From Chloroflexota bacterium (GTDB lineage Bacteria > Chloroflexota > Limnocylindria > Limnocylindrales > CSP1-4), in the NCBI GenBank assembly GCA_005881055.1, contig VBHW01000065.1, positions 1 through 11,395 on the forward strand: 11,395 bases of DNA. Reading direction: 5' to 3'. Shown one piece after another: positions 5,265 through 11,395 of the stretch. A model generated the notes under the pieces. It had not been told where the DNA came from. It made no database searches and worked only from the letters and a program-made list of their open reading frames with translations. The translations under genes were made by a program, and so were the position numbers. How positions within the stretch are numbered: the first letter of the stretch is position 1; the number at the start of each line of letters is the position of its first letter.

Positions 5265-7465
5265 AGCGACCCGCCGTCGCACGGCCTGCGACATCGCGAT
5301 CTGCCGGCCGCCGCCAGGACGGCTCGATCCCGCAGCTGCGGTCGAACCTGCTCGAGGCCGTGGCGCGGCACTATCCCCAGGCCGACGTCGAGCCGGTCGG
5401 TCGCGCATTCGACCTCGCGGTCGAGGCCCACAGGGAGCAGCTCCGCGCGTCGGGCGATCCGTACGTCACCCACCCGATCGCGTCCGCGCAGATCGTCGCC
5501 GACCTCGGCATCGACCCGATCGCCGTCGAGGCCGCGCTCCTCCACGACGTGCCGGAGGACACCGAGTTCAGCCTGACGGACATCGAGGAGCAGTTCGGGG
5601 CGGAGGTCGCCCGCCTCGTCGACGGCGTCACCAAGCTCTCGAAGTTCAGCACGCACACGCACGAGGAGCAGCAGGCCGAGAACATCCGGAAGATGTTCCT
5701 CGCGATGGCGGAGGACATCCGTGTCGTCCTCATCAAGCTCGCCGATCGCCTCCACAACATGCGCACGCTCGGGGCCCTGTCCGCGGACAAGCAGCTTCGG
5801 ATCGCGCGCCAGACGATGGAGATCTACGCGCCGCTCGCCGAGCGCCTCGGGATCTGGCAGATGAAGTGGGAGCTCGAGGATCTCGCGTTCAAGGTCCTCG
5901 AGCCGGAGGCGTTCCGCGAGCTCGCCCGGCTCCTCGACACGCGGCGCAAGGGCCGCGAGTCGTACGTCGACCGCGCGATCGAGATCCTCCGGCCGGAGCT
6001 CGAGCGGGCCGGCATCGAGGCCGACCTCACCGGCCGGCCGAAGCACCTCTACAGCATCCACAAGAAGATGCAGCGCAAGAGCGCGGAGTTCGCCGAGATC
6101 TACGACGTCTACGCGATCCGGATCCTCGTCGACGAGCTCAAGGATTGCTACGCCGCGCTCGGCGTCGTCCACTCGCTGTGGCGTCCCATCCCCGGCCAGT
6201 TCGACGACTACATCGCGGTCCCGAAGAACAACCTCTATCAGAGCCTCCACACGGCCGTGATCGCGCTCGACGGGAAGCCCCTCGAGATCCAGATCCGGAC
6301 CCACCAGATGCACCAGGTCTCGGAGGTCGGGATCGCGGCCCACTGGCGCTACAAGGAGGGCAGCAAGTCCGATCGCGAGTACGACGCGAAGCTCGCCTGG
6401 CTGCGCCAGCTCATGGACTGGCAGCGCGAGGTCTCCGACGCGACCGAGTTCGTCGAGGGCATCAAGCTCGACATCTTCCAGGACCAGGTGTTCGTGTTCA
6501 CGCCGCGCGGCGACGTGAAGGACCTGCCGGCCGGCGCGACGCCGCTCGACTTCGCCTACCGGATCCACACCGACGTCGGCCACCGGACGATCGGCGCGAA
6601 GGTGAACAACCGGCTCGTCCCCCTCGACTACCGGTTGAAGAACGGCGACATCGTCGAGATCGTCACGACGAAGGGCGAGCACGGGCCGTCGCGCGACTGG
6701 CTGAACCTCGTCCGCACGTCTCATGCCCGCGAAAAGATCCGCCAGTGGTTCAAGCGCAAGGACCGCGACGAGAACATCATCCATGGCCGCGAGGCCCTCG
6801 AGCGCGAGCTCCGCCGCCTCGCCCGCAAGTCGATCCAGGCGGTCGGGCTCGACCGGATCGTCGAGATGTCGAAGGCCTACAAGTACGACAGCGTCGACGA
6901 CTTCTACGCGGCGATCGGCTACGGCGCGGTGGGCGCCCAGCAGGTGGTCACGCGCCTCGGCGTCGTCGACGACGCGGAGCTCACGCTGCCGGCCGTCGCG
7001 CCGCCGACCGTCCAGGCACGCACCGGCGGGGTGCGGGTCAAGGGCGTCGGCGACCTCCTCGTCCGCTTCGCGCGCTGCTGCCATCCCATCCCCGGCGATC
7101 CGATCACGGGCTTCATCACGCGCGGCAAGGGCGTGACGGTCCACCTCACGACCTGTCCCACCGTCGTCAACGAGCGCGAGGTGAGCCGGCTCATCGACGT
7201 GGAGTGGGAAGCGGCCCCCACCCAGACGTACCCGATCGCGATCCGGGTCGAGGCATACGACCGGACCGGCCTGCTATCCGACATCACGCAGGTCGTCGCC
7301 GAGAACAAGGTGAACATCCTCGCCGCGTCGGTGAACGTGTCGCCGGACCACACGGCCATCGTCATCGCGACGCTGCAGGTCGCGTCGGTCGCCCAGCTGG
7401 CACGGGTCATGGGCCGGATCGAGCAGCTGAAGGACGTCATCAGCGTCCAGCGCGACCTGGGCTAG
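4967..7465 (+). CDS. rel: RelA/SpoT-family (p)ppGpp synthetase/hydrolase
   Basis: A long RSH protein (832 residues from ATG 4967) that makes and probably degrades the stringent-response alarmone (p)ppGpp. Order: an N-terminal extension of about 115 residues rich in Ala, Pro, Ser, Thr, Gly, Arg and Lys, probably disordered; the HD hydrolase domain with THPI (H169), LLHDVPEDT (H193, D194, E197, D198) and DRLHNMRTL (D260), all hydrolase residues intact; the synthetase domain with GRPKHLYSIHKKMQRKS, YDVYAIRILV, QFDD (411-414) followed by YIAVPKNNLYQSLHT, and LEIQIRT; a TGS domain from about VFVFTPRGD; the CC/zinc region RFARCCHPIP (C704, C705) to C730; and a C-terminal ACT domain (about 755-832). 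QFDD replaces the usual RFKD. ATG 4967 was chosen over TTG 4958 because the latter overlaps the TATCCT box. The overlap with the upstream open frame is probably artefactual. Confidence 0.96.
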   Translation: MSIERGRPASASPATAPGGVSAAPGAGSGASGAGLQATSGPGGSPASPGARSSAAKPARGDPKGRAAAPTRTTTRIAKTSTPRGTATREPKGRTATGELKRPAVARPATSRSAGRRQDGSIPQLRSNLLEAVARHYPQADVEPVGRAFDLAVEAHREQLRASGDPYVTHPIASAQIVADLGIDPIAVEAALLHDVPEDTEFSLTDIEEQFGAEVARLVDGVTKLSKFSTHTHEEQQAENIRKMFLAMAEDIRVVLIKLADRLHNMRTLGALSADKQLRIARQTMEIYAPLAERLGIWQMKWELEDLAFKVLEPEAFRELARLLDTRRKGRESYVDRAIEILRPELERAGIEADLTGRPKHLYSIHKKMQRKSAEFAEIYDVYAIRILVDELKDCYAALGVVHSLWRPIPGQFDDYIAVPKNNLYQSLHTAVIALDGKPLEIQIRTHQMHQVSEVGIAAHWRYKEGSKSDREYDAKLAWLRQLMDWQREVSDATEFVEGIKLDIFQDQVFVFTPRGDVKDLPAGATPLDFAYRIHTDVGHRTIGAKVNNRLVPLDYRLKNGDIVEIVTTKGEHGPSRDWLNLVRTSHAREKIRQWFKRKDRDENIIHGREALERELRRLARKSIQAVGLDRIVEMSKAYKYDSVDDFYAAIGYGAVGAQQVVTRLGVVDDAELTLPAVAPPTVQARTGGVRVKGVGDLLVRFARCCHPIPGDPITGFITRGKGVTVHLTTCPTVVNEREVSRLIDVEWEAAPTQTYPIAIRVEAYDRTGLLSDITQVVAENKVNILAASVNVSPDHTAIVIATLQVASVAQLARVMGRIEQLKDVISVQRDLG

Positions 7466-7478
7466 TTCCTCGGGCTCC

Positions 7479-7495
7479 CGGCCGGCAGTCGGCCG
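7479..7495 (+). other. Short GC hairpin between rel and hisS
   Basis: cggccg (7479-7484) and cggccg (7490-7495) can pair around a 5-nt loop (gcagt), 14 nt after the rel stop. No T-run follows, so it does not meet the pattern of an intrinsic terminator. It ends directly against the hisS TAGACT box and could equally be a fortuitous GC palindrome. Confidence 0.3.
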
Positions 7496-7496
7496 C

Positions 7497-7502
7497 TAGA
7501 CT
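7497..7502 (+). promoter_or_regulatory. -10-like box for leaderless hisS transcript
   Basis: TAGACT ends 7 nt before ATG 7510, the spacing expected if transcription begins at the start codon. The intervening gcgcccg contains no Shine-Dalgarno. No convincing -35 is seen. The 44-nt rel-hisS gap leaves no room for a T-box leader. Confidence 0.5.
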
Positions 7503-7509
7503 GCGCCCG

Positions 7510-8814
7510 ATGCCCACCTTCCGCGCCCCCCGCGGCATGCACGACCTCCTGCCTGCCGACCGGGCCGCGTTCGCCCGGCTCGAGGCGATCGCCGACGACC
7601 TGGCGGCGCGCTATGGCTACCGCCAGATCGAGACGCCGATGTTCGAGCAGACGGCGGTCTTCGAGCGGGGCATCGGCGAGGTCACCGACGTCGTCGAGAA
7701 AGAGCTGTATCGGATCGTGCCGCGCGGGGACGAGGGCGAGTCGTGGGCCCTCCGGCCGGAGCCGACTGCGGGCATCGTCCGCGCGTACGTCCAGCACGGG
7801 ATGCAGACGTGGCCCCAGCCGGTGAAGCTGACGATGACCGGGCCGATGTTCCGCTACGACCGCCCGCAGGCGGGACGCTATCGGCAGTTCTGGCAGTTCG
7901 ACGTCGAGGCCATCGGCGACCCCGGTCCGGCGATCGACGCCGAGATCGTCGAGCTCGCGCTGCGCTTCTACACCGATGCCGGCCTGGCACCGGTCGAGCT
8001 CCATCTCAACTCGATCGGGGACGCGGCCTGCCGGCCGGCGTACGTCGAGGAGCTGCGGACGTTCTACCGCCGCCACGCCGACCGGCTCCCGCCGACGGAG
8101 CGCGATCGCCTCGAGCGGAGCCCGCTCCGCCTCCTCGACTCGAAGGACCCGACGGTCGTCGCCCTGAACGCCGACGCGCCGGTCATCACCGATCGCCTGT
8201 GCGCGGCCTGCCTCGACCACTTCGTCGGCGTTCGCGCCCACCTCGACGCGCTCGGGATCGCCTACCGGCTCGACCCTCGTCTCGTGCGCGGGCTCGACTA
8301 CTACACCCGGACCGCGTTCGAGGTGTTCCCGTCAGGCGCGACCGGCCAACAGTCGGCGATCGGGGGCGGTGGCCGCTACGACGACCTCGTCGAGGCGCTC
8401 GGCGGTCGTCCGACGCCGGGGATCGGGTTCGGGATCGGACTCGACCGGGTCCTCCTCGCGCTCGAGGGGGCCGGGGGCGGCACGGGTGCGGCCGAAGCGT
8501 CGCCGCAGGCCGTCATCGTCGGCGCGGATCCGGGCGCCACGATCGAGCGCCTGCGGATCGCGACGCTCCTCCGGGCCGAGGGCGTCCCCGCACGGGCCGA
8601 TCTCGGCGTGCGCAAGCTCGGCCGGCAGCTCGAGGGAGCCGCGCGCGACCGCGCCCACTTCGCGGTGATCGTCGGCGACGAGCTCGCGGCGGGCGACGTC
8701 CAGCTCCGGGACCTCCAGGCGGGCACGCAGCGTGCGGTCCCGCTGGACGGGCTCGCACGCGAGCTCAAGCGGGCCGCCTCGAGCCACCGCCACGGCCCCG
8801 AAGGCCGCGGCTGA
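7510..8814 (+). CDS. hisS: Histidyl-tRNA synthetase
   Basis: Class II synthetase charging tRNA-His in the cytoplasm; 434 residues, the usual size for the bacterial dimeric form. The frame is open far upstream of 7510, but only as a shadow of rel. ATG 7510 begins the conserved N-terminus FRAPRGMHDLLP. Seen: motif 1 region with YGYRQIETPMFEQTAVFERG; LRPEPTAGIVRAY; motif 2 GPMFRYDRPQAGRYRQFWQF (111-130, R115); the HisRS-specific LVRGLDYYT (R260, Y264, Y265); GGGGRYDDLV; and motif 3 GFGIGLDR (306-313, R313). The C-terminal anticodon-binding domain spans about 335 to the end (VIVGAD ... RADLGVRKLGRQLEGA). The Arg/Tyr/Gly residues for histidine recognition are present, so it is a true HisS and not the HisZ paralogue. 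It lies 44 nt after rel and ends 24 nt from the convergent VOC gene. Confidence 0.97.
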   Translation: MPTFRAPRGMHDLLPADRAAFARLEAIADDLAARYGYRQIETPMFEQTAVFERGIGEVTDVVEKELYRIVPRGDEGESWALRPEPTAGIVRAYVQHGMQTWPQPVKLTMTGPMFRYDRPQAGRYRQFWQFDVEAIGDPGPAIDAEIVELALRFYTDAGLAPVELHLNSIGDAACRPAYVEELRTFYRRHADRLPPTERDRLERSPLRLLDSKDPTVVALNADAPVITDRLCAACLDHFVGVRAHLDALGIAYRLDPRLVRGLDYYTRTAFEVFPSGATGQQSAIGGGGRYDDLVEALGGRPTPGIGFGIGLDRVLLALEGAGGGTGAAEASPQAVIVGADPGATIERLRIATLLRAEGVPARADLGVRKLGRQLEGAARDRAHFAVIVGDELAAGDVQLRDLQAGTQRAVPLDGLARELKRAASSHRHGPEGRG

Positions 8815-8838
8815 GGGGACTCGACTGCCAGGACGCCG

Positions 8839-9228
8839 CTAGGATTCCGCCCGGCCGAACTCGATGAGGCCGATGAGGTTCCCCTCCGGATCCTTGAACC
8901 AGGCGGCGCGATTCGGGCCGGTCCGGGCGATGCCGCCCTCCGTCTTCAGGCCCGGGACGTCGTACTCCTCGAACGTGACGCCGCGCCGGCGCAGGTCGGC
9001 GACCTCGTCCTCGATGTCGTCGACCGTGAAGCCCATCTGGGTATGGCTGCCGGACGCCCTGCCGGAGCTGCGCGTGACCGCGAACACCGAGCCGGACCCC
9101 GCCCGGTATATGACGGCCGCGGGATTCTCCTCGAGGGGCTCGAAGCCAAGCGTGCCCTCGTAGAACGAGCGAACCGCCTCGACGTCGGAGACCGGGATCG
9201 TCGCGTGGCAGCGGCGGTCGGCAAGCAT
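8839..9228 (-). CDS. VOC (glyoxalase/bleomycin-resistance fold) family protein
   Basis: A protein of 129 residues on the reverse strand, the usual size for a single VOC unit. The start is ATG at 9228-9226, because GGAGG (complement of 9236-9240) lies 7 nt upstream. The open frame extends to 9255, but that start lacks a Shine-Dalgarno. Two beta-alpha-beta-beta-beta halves are visible: CHATIPVSDVEAVRSFYEGT then LGFEP at the N-terminus, and HTQMGFTVDDIEDEVADLRR then GVTFEE in the middle, ending WFKDPEGNLIGLIEF. H8, H62 and E123 are the likely metal ligands. Such proteins include glyoxalase I, dioxygenases and drug-binding proteins; the substrate cannot be deduced. Convergent with hisS and divergent from aspS, so it interrupts the aminoacyl-tRNA synthetase pair. 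Confidence 0.88.
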   Translation of the reverse strand: MLADRRCHATIPVSDVEAVRSFYEGTLGFEPLEENPAAVIYRAGSGSVFAVTRSSGRASGSHTQMGFTVDDIEDEVADLRRRGVTFEEYDVPGLKTEGGIARTGPNRAAWFKDPEGNLIGLIEFGRAES

Positions 9229-9235
9229 GATCGCG

Positions 9236-9240
9236 CCTCC
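9236..9240 (-). promoter_or_regulatory. Shine-Dalgarno of the VOC gene
   Basis: On the reverse strand GGAGG (within gaggaggc) stands 7 nt before the ATG at 9228. It decides the start codon in favour of the shorter 129-residue form. It is the only well-placed, full-strength ribosome binding site I see in the window. Confidence 0.75.
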
Positions 9241-9280
9241 TCGACCCCACCGCATCGGGCCCGGCTGGTCGTGTTCGGAT

Positions 9281-9302
9281 GGCCCGCATCTCGTCGCGGG
9301 CC
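9281..9302. other. GC-rich inverted repeat in the VOC-aspS divergent gap
   Basis: ggcccgc (9281-9287) and gcgggcc (9296-9302) form a perfect 7-bp stem with an 8-nt loop. The right arm could alternatively pair with ggcccg at 9321-9326 (loop 18 nt), so two mutually exclusive hairpins are possible. It lies between two divergent genes, in what would be the VOC leader or a shared operator. There is no T-tract on either strand. The rest of the 198-bp gap holds the VOC Shine-Dalgarno, a weak TATCGT box on the reverse strand (complement of 9312-9317) and the aspS box. Confidence 0.4.
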
Positions 9303-9411
9303 TGGCGGTTCACGATACGCGGCCCGGGATGCACCGCGCTCGTCGATCGGGAAGGCAGGCGCTGGCCGTTGCCGCGGACCGGCCTGACCACCCGCGGACG
9401 GGCACGTCCCG

Positions 9412-9417
9412 TACCAT
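9412..9417 (+). promoter_or_regulatory. -10-like box for leaderless aspS transcript
   Basis: TACCAT ends 9 nt before ATG 9427, with no Shine-Dalgarno between (acggcggcc). It is the third TANNNT at this spacing in the window, and it gives aspS its own promoter, as expected with an opposing gene upstream. No good -35 match at 16-18 bp. Confidence 0.45.
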
Positions 9418-9426
9418 ACGGCGGCC

Positions 9427-11289
9427 ATGGCCGACCTCTCGACGCCGTACCGGACGCACACGTGCGGCGAGCTCCGTCCCACGCACGCAGGCTCGGCGGC
9501 GCGCCTCTCTGGCTGGGTGCACCGCCGGCGCGACCACGGCCATCTCATCTTCCTCGACCTGCGCGACCGGCACGGCCTCACGCAGGTCGTCGTCGACGAG
9601 GAGGAGGCCCCCGACGCGCATGCGGTCGCGAGCCGCGTCCGGTCCGAATACGTCGTCATGGCCTCGGGCACCGTCGCGCCGCGCGACGCGGACAAGGTGA
9701 ATCCCCGCCTGGCGACCGGTGAGGTCGAGCTGCGAGCGACGGACATCTCGGTCCTCGCGGAGTCGAAGACGCCGCCGTTCTACATCAACGAGCCCGACGC
9801 CCCGATCGACGAGCCGCTCCGGCTGAAGTACCGCTACCTCGACATCCGGCGGGAGCCGATGCTGCGTCGCCTCCTCCTCCGGGACCGGCTCGTCCAGGCG
9901 ATCCGGGACGTCCACCACGCGAACGGCTTCGTCGAGATCGAGACGCCGGACCTCATCAAGAGCACCCCGGAAGGCGCCCGCGACTTCATCGTCCCGTCGC
10001 GCCTCCAGCCGGGGAGCGTGTACGCGCTCCCGCAGAGCCCGCAGCAGCTCAAGCAGCTCCTCATGGTCGCCGGCGTCGATCGCTACTTCCAGATCGCGCG
10101 CTGCTTCCGCGACGAGGACCTGCGCGGCGACCGCCAGCCCGAGTTCACCCAGCTCGACCTGGAGATGAGCTTCGTCGACGAGGCGACGGTCATGGCGTTC
10201 GTCGAAGCGATGGCGATCGAGGTGACCCGGGCGACGGTACCCGAGCGACCGATCCGCGAGACGCCGTTCCCGCGCCTGACGTTCGGGGAGGCGACGGAGC
10301 GCTACGGGACCGACAAGCCAGACGTGCGCTTCGGCATGGAGCTCGTCGACATCGGACCGGCGCTGGGCGGCGGGGCGGGCGAGCCCTCTGGCTTCCGCGT
10401 GTTCGACGAGACGCTCGCGGCCGGCGAGCGGGTCAAGGCCATCGTCGCACCCGGCATGGCCAGCGCCTCACGACGCGAGACGGACGAGCTCACCGAGGCG
10501 GCGAGGCGCCACGGCGCGAAGGGGTTGGCCCACCTGGCCGTCGAGGGCCCGGGCGACGTGCGCGGGCCGATCGTGAAGTTCCTCCGCGCCGATGCCCTCC
10601 GGGGCATCATCGAGCGGACGCGCGCCGAGGCTGGCGACCTCGTCCTCATCGTCGCCGACCGGACCGACGTCGCGAACGAGGTCCTGGGTCGCCTGCGCAC
10701 CGAGCTCGGCGCCCGCCTCGGTCTCGCGAAACCTGACGAGCTCGCCTACTGCTGGGTCCACCGCTTCCCGATGTACCAGTGGGACGCGGAGAACGGGCGC
10801 TGGGACGCGACGCACAACCCGTTCAGCGGGGTCGTGCCGGAGGACGAGCCGCTCCTCGTCACCGCGTCCGGCGACCCGGCGACGCCCTCGCCCGCAGATC
10901 CCGCCGGCAGGGCGCGCGCGATGCAATTCGACCTCGCGCTCAACGGCTGGGAGATCGGCGGCGGCTCGATCCGCATCAACCGGGTCGACCTCCTGCGGCA
11001 GAGCTTCGCCCTCCAGGGCTACAGCCTCGACCGGATGCGGAACCTGTTCGGGGCGATGCTCGAGGCGTTCGAGTACGGGGCCCCGCCGCACGGGGGGATC
11101 GCGCTCGGGATCGATCGCTGGGCGGCCGTCCTCGCGGACCAGCCGACGATCCGTGAGGTGATGGCGTTCCCGAAGACGCAGTCGGGGTCCGACCTCATGC
11201 TCGACGCTCCCGCGCCGCCCGATCCCGCCCAGTTCGCGGAGCTCGGTCTGCGTACGGTCGGGGTCCCGGATCGAGCGACGCGGGACTGA
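9427..11289 (+). CDS. aspS: Aspartyl-tRNA synthetase, bacterial type, probably non-discriminating (Asp/Asn)
   Basis: Class II synthetase of 620 residues, the bacterial size with the GAD insertion. ATG 9427 begins the family N-terminus YRTHTCGELRPTHAG. Seen: OB-fold anticodon domain with GWVHRRRDHGHLIFLDLRD (29-47); flipping loop STPEGARD (179-186); PQSPQQLKQLL (202-212); motif 2 CFRDEDLRGDRQPEFTQLDL (226-245, R228); an insertion domain at about 290-420 (RFGMELVDIG ... GPIVKFLRADA); NGWEIGGGSIRI; and motif 3 GIALGIDR (R564) followed by FPKTQSG. H37 in RRRDHG matches the His found in non-discriminating bacterial AspRSs, where discriminating ones carry Leu. If so, it also makes Asp-tRNA-Asn for GatCAB amidation. 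HNPFS (463-467) replaces the usual HHPFT. Ten nt separate its stop from the next start. Confidence 0.97.
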   Translation: MADLSTPYRTHTCGELRPTHAGSAARLSGWVHRRRDHGHLIFLDLRDRHGLTQVVVDEEEAPDAHAVASRVRSEYVVMASGTVAPRDADKVNPRLATGEVELRATDISVLAESKTPPFYINEPDAPIDEPLRLKYRYLDIRREPMLRRLLLRDRLVQAIRDVHHANGFVEIETPDLIKSTPEGARDFIVPSRLQPGSVYALPQSPQQLKQLLMVAGVDRYFQIARCFRDEDLRGDRQPEFTQLDLEMSFVDEATVMAFVEAMAIEVTRATVPERPIRETPFPRLTFGEATERYGTDKPDVRFGMELVDIGPALGGGAGEPSGFRVFDETLAAGERVKAIVAPGMASASRRETDELTEAARRHGAKGLAHLAVEGPGDVRGPIVKFLRADALRGIIERTRAEAGDLVLIVADRTDVANEVLGRLRTELGARLGLAKPDELAYCWVHRFPMYQWDAENGRWDATHNPFSGVVPEDEPLLVTASGDPATPSPADPAGRARAMQFDLALNGWEIGGGSIRINRVDLLRQSFALQGYSLDRMRNLFGAMLEAFEYGAPPHGGIALGIDRWAAVLADQPTIREVMAFPKTQSGSDLMLDAPAPPDPAQFAELGLRTVGVPDRATRD

Positions 11290-11299
11290 GCCCGGGAGG

Positions 11300-11395
11300 G
11301 TGACCGAGGCCGTCCGGGCCGGCTCGGCCTGGCTCGCCGCACGCCCGCGCGTCGCCGCGTTCGCTGGCGCGATGTGCATCGCGTTCAGCGGCATC
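11300..11395 (+). CDS. DMT/EamA-type transporter, N-terminal fragment
   Basis: An open frame from GTG 11300 to the window edge (32 codons, no stop), 10 nt after aspS. The translation ends RVAAFAGAMCIAFSGI, a hydrophobic segment that resembles the first transmembrane helix of DMT/EamA permeases (compare A-x-x-C-I-A-F-S-G-I). GGGAGG directly abuts the GTG, too close for a normal Shine-Dalgarno. ATG 11372 in the same frame would cut off part of the helix. The family call is tentative because so little is present; it could be another multi-pass protein. Co-transcription with aspS is likely from the spacing. Confidence 0.5.
   Translation, partial: MTEAVRAGSAWLAARPRVAAFAGAMCIAFSGI

Noticed and set aside
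5057..7144. Reverse-strand open frame of 695 codons opposite rel
   Set aside because: Repetitive Leu/Asp/Arg/Val composition mirrors rel codon bias; no motif, and rel itself is unambiguous.
7479..7502. Intrinsic terminator after rel
   Set aside because: The 6-bp stem is not followed by a T-run; what follows is the hisS promoter-like box.
7466..7509. T-box or other amino-acid-responsive leader before hisS
   Set aside because: The 44-nt gap is too short, and no T-box core sequence is present; the 198-nt gap before aspS also lacks one.
8793..8807. Hairpin cggcc/ggccg at the end of hisS as a terminator
   Set aside because: It lies inside the coding region, has only 5 bp and no T-run on either strand.
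10468..11394. Reverse-strand open frame of 308 codons opposite aspS
   Set aside because: Antisense to the AspRS catalytic core; low-complexity translation.

Overview
The window is a GC-rich (about 70 % G+C by eye), tightly packed bacterial chromosome segment of conserved housekeeping genes. I see no mobile element, CRISPR array, RNA gene, prophage or integration site. The best guess for the source is Chloroflexota (uncultured, high-GC lineages). The reasons are a MurJ–FemABX–FemABX–MurE cell-wall cluster with a MurE motif unlike that of DAP-adding enzymes, a rel–hisS–aspS block, and start codons sitting directly behind TANNNT boxes, as in leaderless transcripts. A high-GC actinobacterium cannot be excluded from sequence alone.

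Layout. 1-270 is the C-terminal end of a MurJ-like lipid II flippase. It overlaps by 4 bp (GTGA) a FemABX peptidyltransferase (267-1352), which overlaps by 4 bp (ATGA) a second, diverged FemABX (1349-2491). MurE follows after 12 nt (2504-4201). A DUF2993/LmeA-like envelope protein starts at 4206, and its reading frame appears broken near 4865. Together these look like one cell-wall operon: MurE adds the third stem-peptide residue, the FemABX enzymes would add bridge residues from aminoacyl-tRNA, and MurJ flips the finished lipid II.

A second block starts with its own promoter-like box: a bifunctional-looking (p)ppGpp synthetase/hydrolase (4967-7465), histidyl-tRNA synthetase (7510-8814) and, beyond a reverse-strand VOC/glyoxalase-fold gene (8839-9228), aspartyl-tRNA synthetase (9427-11289). 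The first 32 codons of a probable DMT/EamA transporter follow (11300 to the window end). rel–hisS–aspS is an order known from other bacteria; here a convergent VOC gene splits it.

Nothing here looks like an undescribed multi-gene system. The points worth a second look are molecular: a QFDD version of the Rel synthetase motif, an EDPR version of the MurE specificity motif next to two FemABX genes, an AspRS with the His typical of non-discriminating enzymes, three apparently leaderless promoters, and a likely one-base frameshift in the DUF2993 gene.
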